Assembly (NCBI GenBank): GCA_946405515.1
Contig: CAMJHM010000015.1
Span: 1-43,158, forward strand
Direction of reading: 5' to 3'
Source of the DNA: an uncultured Fibrobacter sp.
GTDB lineage: Bacteria > Fibrobacterota > Fibrobacteria > Fibrobacterales > Fibrobacteraceae
DNA: 43,158 bases
Below, piece after piece: positions 1 to 8,692 of the stretch. Under the pieces are notes generated by a model. It was not told where the DNA came from. It made no database searches and was given only the letters and a program-made list of their open reading frames with translations. Position numbers and translations under genes: made by a program. Within the stretch, counting starts at the first letter, position 1. Each line of letters begins with the position of its first letter.

Positions 1-482
1 TCAGCTATGATTTCGACAACCACCCCACATTTGACATCACCTTGGAATTCTTCTATAAAAAAATCGGTGGCGGTTACAACGGAAGAATCTTCAAATCCAA
101 GACCTTCAACGAAAACAACTTCCAGAGCCTATTTCTATTAGACTTGTACGCAGGCTACCGCACCTTTGTCACATCCTATGTGGAAAATAGAATCTATGTT
201 GGGCCGACAATTCTCTTTAGCGACCTCCAAGAAAAAGAGGTCGAAAAGCCCTTGAAATCCCATGTCGGAGCAGGGCTTCATTTCGGAACGGCGTTCGACT
301 TTTATTTCACCAAATACAAAGACAACGGACATTTCCGACTCGGGTTAAGACTTTTTGCAAGCGTGAGCAACTACTACACAGACATCGTAAAAGATAGCGA
401 CGGCGGCATATTCTCCGTAACGCTCACCCCGTTAATGCAATTCTACGACAGGAGTAAAAAGAAATATGGCGAAGCTCACTAA
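1..482 (+). CDS. Partial beta-strand-rich (outer-membrane-like) protein, 5' end outside the window
   Basis: The reading frame is open to the left edge (full codons from base 3), so the true start lies outside the window; a TTG at 42 is only an internal codon. The visible part (about 159 residues) alternates aromatic and polar residues in short strands with glycine turns, as in outer-membrane barrels, and ends near an FYDRSKKK basic stretch. It overlaps the next gene by 17 nt in another frame, which suggests the two are co-transcribed and translationally coupled. No family is recognised. Function unknown; surface or envelope location is inference from composition and from the exported neighbour. 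Confidence 0.7.
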   Translation, partial: SYDFDNHPTFDITLEFFYKKIGGGYNGRIFKSKTFNENNFQSLFLLDLYAGYRTFVTSYVENRIYVGPTILFSDLQEKEVEKPLKSHVGAGLHFGTAFDFYFTKYKDNGHFRLGLRLFASVSNYYTDIVKDSDGGIFSVTLTPLMQFYDRSKKKYGEAH

Positions 483-1572
483 CATGCTCAAGAAAGTTTT
501 TCTTTTACTCATTTGCGCATTCTTTTATTCGCAAGCCACAGATCCAGTCCAGTTTGAATCCGGCCACGAATGGGGTTGGGGCGGAACAACAAACGAAAAT
601 AAGTCTGAAAAAAAGACCGCAGTAATCCCGTATTTCGACCAAGATATCGGCCAACATCTGCTCAAAAAAGAATTCAGTTACATTGCAAACCCAGGATATG
701 TCCGCGAAAGTTTCACCAAATCCATAAATGTACACCGCACACCATTCGGGCGACTTACTTATTTTGGGTATAGCAACGAAGGTTTTTACGAAGATGTCTA
801 CACCTACCTCGCAAGCGACGCTTGGGAAGACGACCTGAAAAAGCTCCCCGCCGGAGACGCCGCATTCGTACGCGTCATCGTCTACTATTGCTTTATCGGC
901 ATCGACGGAAAACGTTACGTACAAATTCAACTTGACAAAATCGAAAACGACAGTCAACGGGAATTCCTGCAAGAATTCTTCAACGTCAAACGACAACGCG
1001 ACGTTCTGCGAACCGGTCATTGGAATTTATTCTTCGGATTCGGGGCAAACTATTTTTCTCATGGTGCCGACGACAAGCTTAACCCCGGCCCGGCATTCAA
1101 TCTCGGCTTTGGATACTGCTTTGTCGGAAGGTATTGCACCGATTTCCGCATCGGAAGCATTGTCGGCGTAAATCCGTACAAAGAAGACGTGGTTCAGTCA
1201 GGTGTATCCTTCCCCAAAAAAGAAATCTCCTACACCGCCGTCGAAGCCCTGCTCCGCACCAAGCTGATTTACACCTACGATTATGAGCTTTCCGTTTTCG
1301 GAGGTTTAAGACTGCACGCCATCGAATTCGATACCGATGAAGGCAAGCGGTTCAAAGATAAAGGTCTTAAGGACATGGCCAACGGTTATTCCTACGGTTA
1401 CACCATGGGCTTTGAAGGGGCCAAGTTCTTCGGCGGGAACGGCGTCATCCCCAAACTATTCGGAATCAGCGCCCGAGTCGGCGTAGCGAACTTCGGCGAC
1501 AACAATCTCGATATCGGCGGCTATAACTGGTACGGAGGAATTGACCTTATAGCAAAACTGATAAAACTATAG
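466..1572 (+). CDS. Exported hypothetical protein, probable outer-membrane barrel
   Basis: 368 residues. The N-terminus has a basic start and a hydrophobic core (about residues 9-21, LKKVFLLLICAFFYSQA) typical of a Sec signal peptide with cleavage after an A-x-A-like site. The C-terminal half (from about residue 190) has repeated short beta strands with aromatic ends (GHWNLFFGFGANYF, GGLRLHAIEF, YNWYGGIDLI), consistent with a small barrel. A GGAG at 451-454 lies 11 nt before the ATG at 466; an alternative ATG at 484 would give a shorter n-region. It overlaps the upstream gene by 17 nt, so the two probably form one operon. No named family recognised; the role is unknown. Confidence 0.75.
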   Translation: MAKLTNMLKKVFLLLICAFFYSQATDPVQFESGHEWGWGGTTNENKSEKKTAVIPYFDQDIGQHLLKKEFSYIANPGYVRESFTKSINVHRTPFGRLTYFGYSNEGFYEDVYTYLASDAWEDDLKKLPAGDAAFVRVIVYYCFIGIDGKRYVQIQLDKIENDSQREFLQEFFNVKRQRDVLRTGHWNLFFGFGANYFSHGADDKLNPGPAFNLGFGYCFVGRYCTDFRIGSIVGVNPYKEDVVQSGVSFPKKEISYTAVEALLRTKLIYTYDYELSVFGGLRLHAIEFDTDEGKRFKDKGLKDMANGYSYGYTMGFEGAKFFGGNGVIPKLFGISARVGVANFGDNNLDIGGYNWYGGIDLIAKLIKL

Positions 1573-1675
1573 GTCCAAACCGTTAAAATCAGCCTCCCAT
1601 TACGATTTCCGAGCTATTATCTGTAGCCCACTTTTTCTATCTTTCCCCCCGTATTTTATTGTACAGTAAAAACAA

Positions 1676-1693
1676 GGGATTTATCCCACAGGA
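1676..1693 (+). promoter_or_regulatory. Inverted repeat and ribosome binding site before the carboxyltransferase gene
   Basis: A 12-bp inverted repeat GGGATTTATCCC (1676-1687) ends three bases before an AGGA (1690-1693), which sits 7 nt from the ATG at 1701. The AGGA supports the 1701 start over the upstream TTG at 1659. The inverted repeat could be a small operator or mRNA hairpin, but this is only a positional guess. Confidence 0.4.
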
Positions 1694-1700
1694 AAACACT

Positions 1701-3278
1701 ATGAAAAAGATCAAGTTCCAGGATACCTCGTTCCGCGATGGTTTCCAGTCTATTTTCGGTGCCCGTGTCTTCGCTAAGGACTTCATGCCCGCTGTCGAAG
1801 CAGCCGTCAAGGCCGGCATCACCCACTTTGAAGCTGGTGGCGGCGCCCGTTTCCAGGCTCTGTACCAGAACTGCGGCGAAGACGCATTCGACATGATGGA
1901 CGAATTCCGCCGCGTAGTGGGCCCGAACATCCGCCTGCAGACCCTCGCCCGCGGTATCAACGTGGTGGCCCTCGCCCCGCAGCCGCGCGACATGATCAAG
2001 CTCCATGCCGACATGTTCAAGAAGCACGGCATGACCCGTATCCGTAACTTCGACGCCTTGAACGACGTCAACAACCTCATTTACTCCGGTAAGTGCATCA
2101 CCGACGCCGGTCTGGAACACGAAGTCGTCGTGACCATGATGGAACTTCCTCCGGGATGCGACCTCAACGCCGCCCACAACCCGGAATTCTACGAACGCAT
2201 CCTCCGCAACATTTTGGACGCCGGTGTTCCGTTCGCTTCCGTCTGCTTCAAGGACGCTTCCGGTACGACGAACCCGACTAAGGTTTATGAAACATTCAAG
2301 CGCGCTCGCAAGCTCCTTGGTGACAAGGTCGAACTCCGCATCCACAGCCATGACACTTGCGGTACCGGTGTGGCCCAGTACAAGGCCGCTATCGAAGGTG
2401 GCGCCGATGGTGTTGACCTCGGCCGCAAGCCGCTTTCTGGCGGTACGGCTCAGCCGGACCTCTTCTCCATGTTCCACGCCCTCAAGGGTACGGAATACAA
2501 GCTCGCCCTCGGTGAAGACAGCATCGTTGACGATCACATTCCGGAACTCATGGAAGCAAACAACGTCGCCGTTGAATGCCTCAAGGACTACAACTTCCCG
2601 CCTGAAGCACGCCAGATTACGACCGACGTTATCTTCAGCCCCATGCCGGGTGGCGCTCTCACGGCCAACACCCTCATGATGCGCGAAACCAAGACCTTCC
2701 ACCTCTTCCCGAAGGTTATCGAGAACATGAGTGAATGCGTCCGCCGCGGTGGCTTTGCTTCTTCCGTGACGCCGGTTTCTCAGTTCTACTTCCAGCAGGC
2801 TTACATGAACACCTTGAACCAAGCTGCCGGTCGCGGCACGTGGTTCAAGATGACCGAAGGCTACGGCAAGATGCTCCTCGGCTACCAGGGCAAGACCCCG
2901 TGCGAACCGGATCCGGAGCTCGTGAAGATTGCTGCCGACCAGTTCAACATGAAGCCGTTCAAGGAAGCCTATCCGGGCATCCAGTGCGCCGAAGAAATTC
3001 TTCCGCCGGGCATCCCGGCTGCCAAGAAGCTCCTCGAAGAAAATGGTCTGCCGGTCAACGACGAGACCATCTTCATCACGGGCTGCCTCCAGACGAAGGC
3101 TGGCAACAAGGGTATCGAGTTCCTCAAGGGCAACCGCCACATCGGCGTGCCGAAGAAGGACCCGAACGCCGCTCCGGCCGTGGACACCAAGAACATGAAG
3201 GCCGGTGCCGCAAGCACCTACCGCATTGCCCTTGGCAACCAGAGCTGGGACGTGCAGGTTCAGACGCTCAGCAAGTAA
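1701..3278 (+). CDS. Biotin-dependent carboxyltransferase subunit (oxaloacetate decarboxylase alpha / pyruvate carboxylase subunit B type), no biotin domain
   Basis: 525 residues from the ATG at 1701 (AGGA 7 nt upstream). The N-terminal HMGL-like TIM barrel shows RDGFQS near residue 13 (family form RDxxQS), a KDASG segment and HSHDTCGTG (family form HxHDTxG, metal-binding His). The downstream conserved PYC_OADA region has SVTPVSQF and GYQGKTP. Family members move CO2 between biotin and an acid such as oxaloacetate, pyruvate or methylmalonyl-CoA, as in succinate-propionate metabolism. The protein stops soon after the segment that normally leads into the biotin carrier domain and has no MKM biotin site, so a separate biotin protein must be encoded elsewhere. 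Which substrate it uses cannot be told from sequence alone. It is followed by a strong terminator and is probably monocistronic. Confidence 0.88.
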   Translation: MKKIKFQDTSFRDGFQSIFGARVFAKDFMPAVEAAVKAGITHFEAGGGARFQALYQNCGEDAFDMMDEFRRVVGPNIRLQTLARGINVVALAPQPRDMIKLHADMFKKHGMTRIRNFDALNDVNNLIYSGKCITDAGLEHEVVVTMMELPPGCDLNAAHNPEFYERILRNILDAGVPFASVCFKDASGTTNPTKVYETFKRARKLLGDKVELRIHSHDTCGTGVAQYKAAIEGGADGVDLGRKPLSGGTAQPDLFSMFHALKGTEYKLALGEDSIVDDHIPELMEANNVAVECLKDYNFPPEARQITTDVIFSPMPGGALTANTLMMRETKTFHLFPKVIENMSECVRRGGFASSVTPVSQFYFQQAYMNTLNQAAGRGTWFKMTEGYGKMLLGYQGKTPCEPDPELVKIAADQFNMKPFKEAYPGIQCAEEILPPGIPAAKKLLEENGLPVNDETIFITGCLQTKAGNKGIEFLKGNRHIGVPKKDPNAAPAVDTKNMKAGAASTYRIALGNQSWDVQVQTLSK

Positions 3279-3301
3279 GCGCAAACCAAATCGTTTATGC
3301 G

Positions 3302-3335
3302 AAAAAACTCCGATATTTTATATCGGAGTTTTTTT
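3302..3335. terminator. Bidirectional intrinsic terminator
   Basis: A perfect 13-bp stem (3303-3315 with 3321-3333, core ACTCCGATA/TATCGGAGT) with a 5-nt loop, an A-run on the left and a T-run on the right. It lies between two convergent genes and can end transcription of both. Confidence 0.9.
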
Positions 3336-3374
3336 GTACCCTTGGCGGGTAGAGAAATTCTCGTTGAAGCGATT

Positions 3375-4313
3375 TTACTTTTCGCCTTTAAGCAGTTCTT
3401 CGAAGAACACGATTGTCTTTTCGAGCCCCTGGCGCAGCGGGATTGTCGGTTCCCAGCCGAGGGCCGACTTGGCGAGGTCGATATTCGGGCGGCGCATCTT
3501 GGGATCGTCACCGGGGAGCGGTTTGTACACAATCTTGCTCTTGGAACCCGTCAGGTCAAGGACTTCCTTCGCAAGTTCGAGCATTGTGAATTCGCCAGGA
3601 TTTCCGATGTTCACTGGGCCAATTATCTTGTCCTGATCCATCATGCGCACGAAACCTTCGATAAGGTCGTCCACGTAGCAGAAACTGCGCGTCTGGCTAC
3701 CGTCGCCGTAAATCGTGAGGTCTTCGCCCTTGAGCGCCTGCACAATGAAGTTGCTCACTACACGGCCATCGTTCATGAGCATACGCGGGCCGTAAGTATT
3801 GAAAATACGCACGATGCGGATATCGACATTATTTTGTCTATGATAATCCATAAAAAGCGTTTCGGCAACGCGCTTGCCTTCGTCGTAGCAGCTGCGGATG
3901 CCGATGGGGTTCACGTTTCCCCAGTAGTCTTCGGTTTGCGGGTGTACCGCCGGATCGCCGTAAACTTCACTTGTACTGGCTTGCAAAATTCGGGCCTTCA
4001 CGCGTTTGGCCATGCCGAGCATGTTGATAGCGCCCATCACGCTTGTCTTGATTGTCTTTACCGGGTTGAACTGGTAATGGATGGGGCTTGCAGGGCACGC
4101 GAGGTTGAAAATGCGGTCCACTTCCAAGAGGATGGGTTCCGTCACGTCGTGGCGGATGAGCTCGAAGCAGCGGTTATCGCGCAAGTGCGCGACATTCGCC
4201 ATACGGCCCGTAAAGTAGTTGTCAAGGCAAATCACCTCGTGCCCGTCGTTCAGCAGACGTTCGCACAAGTGACTTCCCAGGAATCCTGCACCACCAGTAA
4301 CTAAGCAACGCAT
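3375..4313 (-). CDS. UDP-glucuronate decarboxylase (UDP-xylose synthase), SDR family
   Basis: 312 residues, the usual length of the bacterial soluble enzyme. It converts UDP-glucuronate to UDP-xylose with bound NAD. The N-terminal Rossmann motif is GGAGFLGSH (residues 7-15). The family signature [10 protein letters not shown] is present, followed by STSEVYGDP (catalytic Ser region), YWGNVNPIG and the YDEGK catalytic Tyr/Lys pair, then [11 protein letters not shown] textbook AGGAGG (4319-4324) lies 5 nt from the ATG. It follows coaX on the same strand after 48 bp filled by a heptanucleotide repeat, so the two may be co-transcribed. The product would feed cell-surface polysaccharide synthesis, in line with the sugar-phosphate transferases further right. 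Confidence 0.92.
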   Translation of the reverse strand: MRCLVTGGAGFLGSHLCERLLNDGHEVICLDNYFTGRMANVAHLRDNRCFELIRHDVTEPILLEVDRIFNLACPASPIHYQFNPVKTIKTSVMGAINMLGMAKRVKARILQASTSEVYGDPAVHPQTEDYWGNVNPIGIRSCYDEGKRVAETLFMDYHRQNNVDIRIVRIFNTYGPRMLMNDGRVVSNFIVQALKGEDLTIYGDGSQTRSFCYVDDLIEGFVRMMDQDKIIGPVNIGNPGEFTMLELAKEVLDLTGSKSKIVYKPLPGDDPKMRRPNIDLAKSALGWEPTIPLRQGLEKTIVFFEELLKGEK

Positions 4314-4318
4314 TGATG

Positions 4319-4324
4319 CCTCCT
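4319..4324 (-). promoter_or_regulatory. Strong Shine-Dalgarno of the UDP-glucuronate decarboxylase gene
   Basis: AGGAGG on the minus strand, 5 nt from the ATG at 4313. One base upstream begins a run of four GACGAAA units (read on the plus strand), so any length change in the repeat alters the leader but not the SD-ATG distance. Confidence 0.8.
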
Positions 4325-4325
4325 A

Positions 4326-4353
4326 GACGAAAGACGAAAGACGAAAGACGAAA
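4326..4353. repeat. Heptanucleotide tandem repeat (GACGAAA x4)
   Basis: Four exact copies of GACGAAA in register, preceded by TA as in the other copies of this family, filling most of the 48-bp gap between coaX and the decarboxylase gene. Confidence 0.95.
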
Positions 4354-4361
4354 GATTGATT

Positions 4362-5213
4362 TTATTCATCAGAATCCTTCTCCAGTTCGGCGGCACCGTT
4401 CCCGCGGAGAGCCACGAGCCGGACACCATTCAATGTCAAATAAGGGTCGTATGTGTCGATGACATTACTGTGCCCCATGACCATGCGGCCCCAGCCACCC
4501 GTCGCAAACACAGGGACCTTTTTCTTGCCCATCTCCGCCTTAATCTTCTCGACTAGCGTTTCGAGCTCCGCCATGAACCCGTACAAAAGGCCCGCACGGA
4601 TGGCGTCATCCGTATTGTTTGCAATCACGTGGTCCGGCCATTCGATGCTCACGGGCATCAAGCGCGCGGCCTTCTCGGTCAGCACGTCCAAACTGGCACT
4701 GATTCCGGGGATGATGATACCGCCCGCAAACCCGCCATCCTTCATCACATCGAAAGTCGTCGCCGTGCCCATGTCCACCACAATGGCATCCTTGTAGCCG
4801 CGGTCGCGCAACGCAATCACGTTGCAAAGGCGGTCGGCACCCAACGTTGCCGGGTTCGGGTAAGCAATCGGGCAACCCAGGCAGTTCTTGGAACTCACCA
4901 CCTGGACCGGGCGCTTGAGGAGCGTCTGCAAAGCCTTGATCCACGGGCGTTCAAGTGCCGGCACCACCGTCGAAAGCCCCACATGCGTAATCGCCGCGGG
5001 CTTGATTTCGGAAAAACGCACTAGACCGCCAATGCGGTTCATCACTTCGTCGCTTGTGGTTTCTTTGCGGGTGGTAAGCCTCCAATGGTCAACCACCTTG
5101 TCGCCCTTGAAAATACCCAAAACCGTGTGGGAGTTGCCCACATCGACAACAAAACTAAAAGGTTCATTCTTGCTACGAGTCTTAGGCTCGGCCTTATCCA
5201 ATTTCTTTTTCAT
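4362..5213 (-). CDS. coaX: Type III pantothenate kinase
   Basis: 283 residues from the ATG at 5213 (a TTG at 5219 is the only earlier start candidate). It phosphorylates pantothenate, the first step of coenzyme A synthesis. The ASKHA-fold phosphate loop is VVDVGNSHTVLG; the family motifs GADRLCN, VVDMGTATTFDV and GGIIIPG follow, with the catalytic Asp in DMGTATT. Type III enzymes usually depend on a monovalent cation and are not inhibited by CoA. The N-terminus has about 20 extra charged residues (KKKLDKAEPKTRSK) before the first strand. No clear ribosome binding site is seen. Downstream on the same strand is the UDP-glucuronate decarboxylase gene. Confidence 0.93.
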   Translation of the reverse strand: MKKKLDKAEPKTRSKNEPFSFVVDVGNSHTVLGIFKGDKVVDHWRLTTRKETTSDEVMNRIGGLVRFSEIKPAAITHVGLSTVVPALERPWIKALQTLLKRPVQVVSSKNCLGCPIAYPNPATLGADRLCNVIALRDRGYKDAIVVDMGTATTFDVMKDGGFAGGIIIPGISASLDVLTEKAARLMPVSIEWPDHVIANNTDDAIRAGLLYGFMAELETLVEKIKAEMGKKKVPVFATGGWGRMVMGHSNVIDTYDPYLTLNGVRLVALRGNGAAELEKDSDE

Positions 5214-5266
5214 CTGCAAATCACTATTTGCTAAAAAAATAGCAATTTAGAGGCATCCACGATTGC

Positions 5267-5272
5267 TATATA
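5267..5272 (+). promoter_or_regulatory. Candidate -10 box for a leaderless EamA mRNA
   Basis: TATATA followed by exactly 7 nt and the ATG at 5280, so transcription would start at or next to the A of the start codon. No good -35 is visible and no Shine-Dalgarno lies close to the ATG. Confidence 0.5.
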
Positions 5273-5279
5273 TGCAACC

Positions 5280-6200
5280 ATGGCTAATTTAGGCTATACA
5301 TTCCTGCTCATCCTGACAGCCGCAATCTGGGGTTCGGGCTTTGTCGCCCAAATCGAAGGGAACGCATTCGGGCCATTTGCATTCTCGTGCATCCGTTGCT
5401 TTATCGCCGCAGGATTCCTAGCCCTAATCTTCAAGATTCTCGATGCATTCGGCAAGAGCCCCCGCAGGCCGCGCAACCGCAAAGAAACGCTACTCCACTG
5501 GAAGGCTGGATTCTTTTGTGGACTCGCACTCTGCACTGCGATGAACTTGCAACAACTCGGAATGTACCTCGGCACCCCTGCCGGGAAATCCGGATTTCTC
5601 ACCGCCTGCTACATCGTGCTTGTGCCGGTCGTTAGTTTATTCTTAGGTAAGCGCACCTCATTGAAAACTTGGATTTGCATCGCCATTACGACAGCGGGGC
5701 TTTACCTGCTCTGCGTCAAGGACGGTTTCTCCATCGAACTTTCAGACAGCGTTTCGCTCCTATGCGCACTGGCCTTTTCGTTCCACATTCTTGTCATCGA
5801 CAAGTTCGTCAACCACGTGGACCCAATTCGCGTCTCGGCAATCCAGTTCCTGACTATCGGCGTTTTGACCGCTCCCCTGATGATTATATTCGACCTGAGA
5901 TTCCCGGCAATGGACTTTGGCACTGTCATTGCCGCATTTGGCAACCCGAATGCAATAGCGGGCCTTGCGTTTGCCGCCTTATGTTCTAGCGGTATCGCCT
6001 ACACGTTGCAGATTGTCGCACAAGACAAAATCAACCCCACCATCGCCTCGCTCACGATGAGTTTGGAATCGGTATTCGCCGTCCTTGCGGGTTGGGCCAT
6101 TCTAGGGGAACAGCTTTCAGCCCGTGAGATTTGCGGTTGTGCAATTATGATGGTCGCCATCGTGATGGCGCAAATTAAGATTTCGCCTGCTTCTTCTTGA
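5280..6200 (+). CDS. EamA/DMT-superfamily permease
   Basis: 306 residues with about ten hydrophobic helices and two tandem EamA-type halves, the usual architecture of drug/metabolite transporters in the inner membrane. Typical features are the first helix with TAAIWGSGFVAQ, the GKRTSLKTWICIAI link between helices 4 and 5, and the second-half SLTMSLESVFAVLAGWAILGE segment, which is highly characteristic of the family. Likely an exporter of a small metabolite or amino acid; the substrate cannot be inferred. Its 3' end overlaps the convergent NhaC-type gene by 26 bp. The start lies right behind a -10-like box, which suggests a leaderless transcript. Confidence 0.9.
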   Translation: MANLGYTFLLILTAAIWGSGFVAQIEGNAFGPFAFSCIRCFIAAGFLALIFKILDAFGKSPRRPRNRKETLLHWKAGFFCGLALCTAMNLQQLGMYLGTPAGKSGFLTACYIVLVPVVSLFLGKRTSLKTWICIAITTAGLYLLCVKDGFSIELSDSVSLLCALAFSFHILVIDKFVNHVDPIRVSAIQFLTIGVLTAPLMIIFDLRFPAMDFGTVIAAFGNPNAIAGLAFAALCSSGIAYTLQIVAQDKINPTIASLTMSLESVFAVLAGWAILGEQLSAREICGCAIMMVAIVMAQIKISPASS

Positions 6201-7695
6201 TAAGCAAGGCTCCACCGACAATCAGCACAAGGCCAAGCACGAACGAAAGAAGTGCGCTCCTCGTGAATCCCGCCACGATATAGCAGACAAAACTCACCCC
6301 CGCAACAGAAAGCGCATAGGGCAACTGCGTATTCACGTGGTTCACATGGTTACAGTCCGCACCGGCACTCGCCATAATCGTCGTATCGGAAATCGGGGAT
6401 ATATGGTCGCCACAAACGGCGCCCGCCATGCACGCCGAAATAGAAATAATCATCAAATCCGGATCGATGCTCGAGAACGCCGCCACCACAATCGGGATCA
6501 AGATGCCGAACGTTCCCCACGAGGTTCCCGTCGAGAAGGCGAGCCCCACACCAACAAGGAAGATGACTGCAGGCATCGAGTTCATAAAGCCCGCAGCGCT
6601 CCCCGAAATGAGACTTGCCACAAAGACCTTCGCGCCAAGCGTATCGGTAACACCCTTCAAGCTCCAGGCCAGCACAAGAATCAATATCGCCGGGACCATC
6701 GCCTTGAAACCTTCAGGCAAACATTCCAGGCACTTGCGCAACTTCAAGACACGGCGCCCCATATACCAAATCACCGTCACAGCAAGCGTACAGAAACTAC
6801 CAATGACAAGCCCCACCGAAGCATCGCTTGCACCAAAGGCATCGACAAAGCCCTTGTGAGCCTCGCCGCTCGAGAAGAATCCGCCCGTATAAACTAAGCC
6901 CGCCACGCAGAACACAATCAAGGAAACAATCGGGAAAACAAGATCGGCGACAGTCCCTCGGGAATCTTCGCGCTTCAAAGACTGAGTCTGCGCATCGAGT
7001 TTTTCGGCCGCAGTCTCGTATTTCTTCATCGGGCCAAAATCGACCTTCAAAAGAATAATCGTAAAGAGGGCAACGATAGTCAGCAATGCATAAAAATTAA
7101 AGGGAATCGATTTCACAAACAGTCCCAGGCCATCTTCCCCTTCGACAAAGCCGGTCACAGCAGCCGCCCACGAACTAATCGGCGCAATAATGCATATCGG
7201 AGCTGCCGTAGCATCAATCAGGTACGCCAGTTTTTCGCGACTCAGCTTGAATTTTCCCGTAACGGGGCGCATCACAGAGCCCACCGTGAGGCAGTTGAAA
7301 TAATCATCGACAAAAATCAAAATGCCCAGAATGACGGTTGCCAGTTGCACACCCACTTTGGACTTGATACGACGCCCAGCCCATTCACCGAAAGCCGCCG
7401 CCCCTCCGGACTTGTTCATCAAGGCGACCATCGTCCCCAAGAACACAAGGAAAAACAGGATGCCCACGTTCCACGGGTCCGACACCTGCTTGACCATGCC
7501 ATCCTTGAACACGGCATCCAAGAAATGCGGGAAATTACCCTCGCTAATGAGCAGCGCGCCCATCAATATGCCCACAAAGAGAGACGAATAAGCCTCTTTG
7601 GTAATGAGGGCAAGGACAATGGCCACAATCGAGGGCACCAGGGCCCAGAACGTTCCATGAAAATAGGATACAACTTCAGCAGCTTGTTGTTCCAT
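6175..7695 (-). CDS. Na+/H+ antiporter, NhaC family
   Basis: 506 residues from the ATG at 7695, chosen because AAGGAG (7704-7709) lies 8 nt upstream; earlier in-frame starts lack this. The protein has about eleven to twelve hydrophobic helices. Family features include SSLFVGILMGALL, the FVDDYFNCLTVGSVM segment with paired acidic residues within the membrane, FSTGTSWGTFGILIPI and GAVCGDHISPISDTTIMAS. Members exchange Na+ (or organic cations/amino acids) for H+ at the inner membrane. It is upstream of nothing on its strand except the convergent EamA gene, and lies 63 bp downstream of nadC. The ion specificity is by family only. Confidence 0.9.
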   Translation of the reverse strand: MEQQAAEVVSYFHGTFWALVPSIVAIVLALITKEAYSSLFVGILMGALLISEGNFPHFLDAVFKDGMVKQVSDPWNVGILFFLVFLGTMVALMNKSGGAAAFGEWAGRRIKSKVGVQLATVILGILIFVDDYFNCLTVGSVMRPVTGKFKLSREKLAYLIDATAAPICIIAPISSWAAAVTGFVEGEDGLGLFVKSIPFNFYALLTIVALFTIILLKVDFGPMKKYETAAEKLDAQTQSLKREDSRGTVADLVFPIVSLIVFCVAGLVYTGGFFSSGEAHKGFVDAFGASDASVGLVIGSFCTLAVTVIWYMGRRVLKLRKCLECLPEGFKAMVPAILILVLAWSLKGVTDTLGAKVFVASLISGSAAGFMNSMPAVIFLVGVGLAFSTGTSWGTFGILIPIVVAAFSSIDPDLMIISISACMAGAVCGDHISPISDTTIMASAGADCNHVNHVNTQLPYALSVAGVSFVCYIVAGFTRSALLSFVLGLVLIVGGALLIKKKQAKS

Positions 7696-7703
7696 AAAAA
7701 ATA

Positions 7704-7709
7704 CTCCTT
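7704..7709 (-). promoter_or_regulatory. Shine-Dalgarno deciding the NhaC-type start
   Basis: AAGGAG on the minus strand, 8 nt before the ATG at 7695; it rules out the 14-residue longer reading frame. Confidence 0.85.
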
Positions 7710-7758
7710 GGGGTTTCCAAGGAATATAAAAAAACAAATCTTTTGTGGTTTTACCTTA

Positions 7759-8622
7759 CTAGATTCGCATCGAAATATCGAGTGCTTTCACGCTATGCGT
7801 AAGCGCACCGACAGAGATGTAATCCAGGCCGAGCGTCGCGATTTCCTTCGCGCGTTCGAGCGTCATGTTGCCGGAGCCTTCCACCAGGCACTTGTCGCCG
7901 CTTTCCTTGATAATCTTGAGGGCCTCGGCCATCATCTCGTTGCTCATGTTGTCAAGCATGATGACGTCGACACCCTTGTTCAAAAGTGCGCGCAACTGGT
8001 CGAAGTTTTCGACTTCCATTTCGACCATCAAGTTCTGCTTGTTGTTCTTCTTCACCACTTCAAGCGCCTGGAGAACACCGCCCGCCGCAGCAATGTGATT
8101 GTCCTTCACAAGCACCATGTCGAAGAGGCCCATGCGGTGGTTAGAACCGCCGCCCACACGTACCGCATACTTCTGCAGCGTGCGGAATCCGGGAACCGTC
8201 TTGCGCGTATCGAGCACCTTCGTCTTGCCACCCTTCAAAGCTTCCTGGAAAGTATGTGCAACCGTTGCCACGCCGGAGAGTTGCTGGATAAAGTTCAAAA
8301 GCGTGCGTTCGCCCGTCAAAAGTTCGTGCGTCGTGCCGTCCATTTCGGCAATCAGGTCGCCCTTCTTCACCACGTCACCGTCTTTCTTGTGGAGCGTTAC
8401 CTTCACATTCGCCTTGAGTTCCTGGAACACGAGTTCAATCACCGGGAGGCCGGCAAGCACACCGTCTTCCTTGGCAATCAGGCGAGCATGCTGCTTTTGG
8501 TCAGCAGGGATGGTCCACTCGCTCGTGACATCGCCCGTGCGCACATCTTCGGCAAGCGCCAAGCGGATCATGGTGAGGGCATCTTCTTTCGGGAAAACTG
8601 GTGTAGAATTGTCTCCGTACAT
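7759..8622 (-). CDS. nadC: Nicotinate-nucleotide pyrophosphorylase (carboxylating)
   Basis: 287 residues, the normal length. It turns quinolinate and PRPP into nicotinate mononucleotide, the third step of NAD synthesis. Motifs: EDVRTGDVTSEWTIP near the N-terminus, LLTGERTLLNFIQQLSGVAT, the phosphate/quinolinate-binding TRKTVPGFR, VRVGGGSNHRMGLFDMVLVKDNH, MVEMEVENFDQ and GLDYISVGALTHS. All key basic residues of the family are in place. It precedes the NhaC gene on the same strand by 63 bp and follows the sugar-transferase gene after a repeat element. No nadA or nadB is in the window. Confidence 0.96.
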   Translation of the reverse strand: MYGDNSTPVFPKEDALTMIRLALAEDVRTGDVTSEWTIPADQKQHARLIAKEDGVLAGLPVIELVFQELKANVKVTLHKKDGDVVKKGDLIAEMDGTTHELLTGERTLLNFIQQLSGVATVAHTFQEALKGGKTKVLDTRKTVPGFRTLQKYAVRVGGGSNHRMGLFDMVLVKDNHIAAAGGVLQALEVVKKNNKQNLMVEMEVENFDQLRALLNKGVDVIMLDNMSNEMMAEALKIIKESGDKCLVEGSGNMTLERAKEIATLGLDYISVGALTHSVKALDISMRI

Positions 8623-8646
8623 ATCTTTACCACTCTTTTTTTATTT

Positions 8647-8692
8647 CTCTCGTCTCTCGTCTGTAGCGAACAAAGTGAGCGTTCTCTCGTCT
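8647..8692. repeat. Heptad repeat element between nadC and the sugar-transferase gene
   Basis: Two TCTCGTC units (8647-8660), an interior with inverted GTTC/GAAC words, and a third TCTCGTC (8685-8691). On the minus strand it starts right after the TAG stop of the sugar-transferase gene. It belongs to the GACGAGA family seen at the fab genes. Confidence 0.85.

Noticed and set aside
1573..1700. Riboswitch before the carboxyltransferase gene
   Set aside because: Only a 12-bp inverted repeat is visible; no known aptamer core could be recognised in 128 bp.
1656..3284. 542-codon open frame antisense to the carboxyltransferase gene
   Set aside because: It mirrors the codon bias of a strongly conserved plus-strand gene and has no family resemblance or ribosome site.
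6337..6897. Arg/His-rich plus-strand frame opposite the NhaC-type gene
   Set aside because: Antisense to a clear membrane-protein gene; composition typical of shadow frames.
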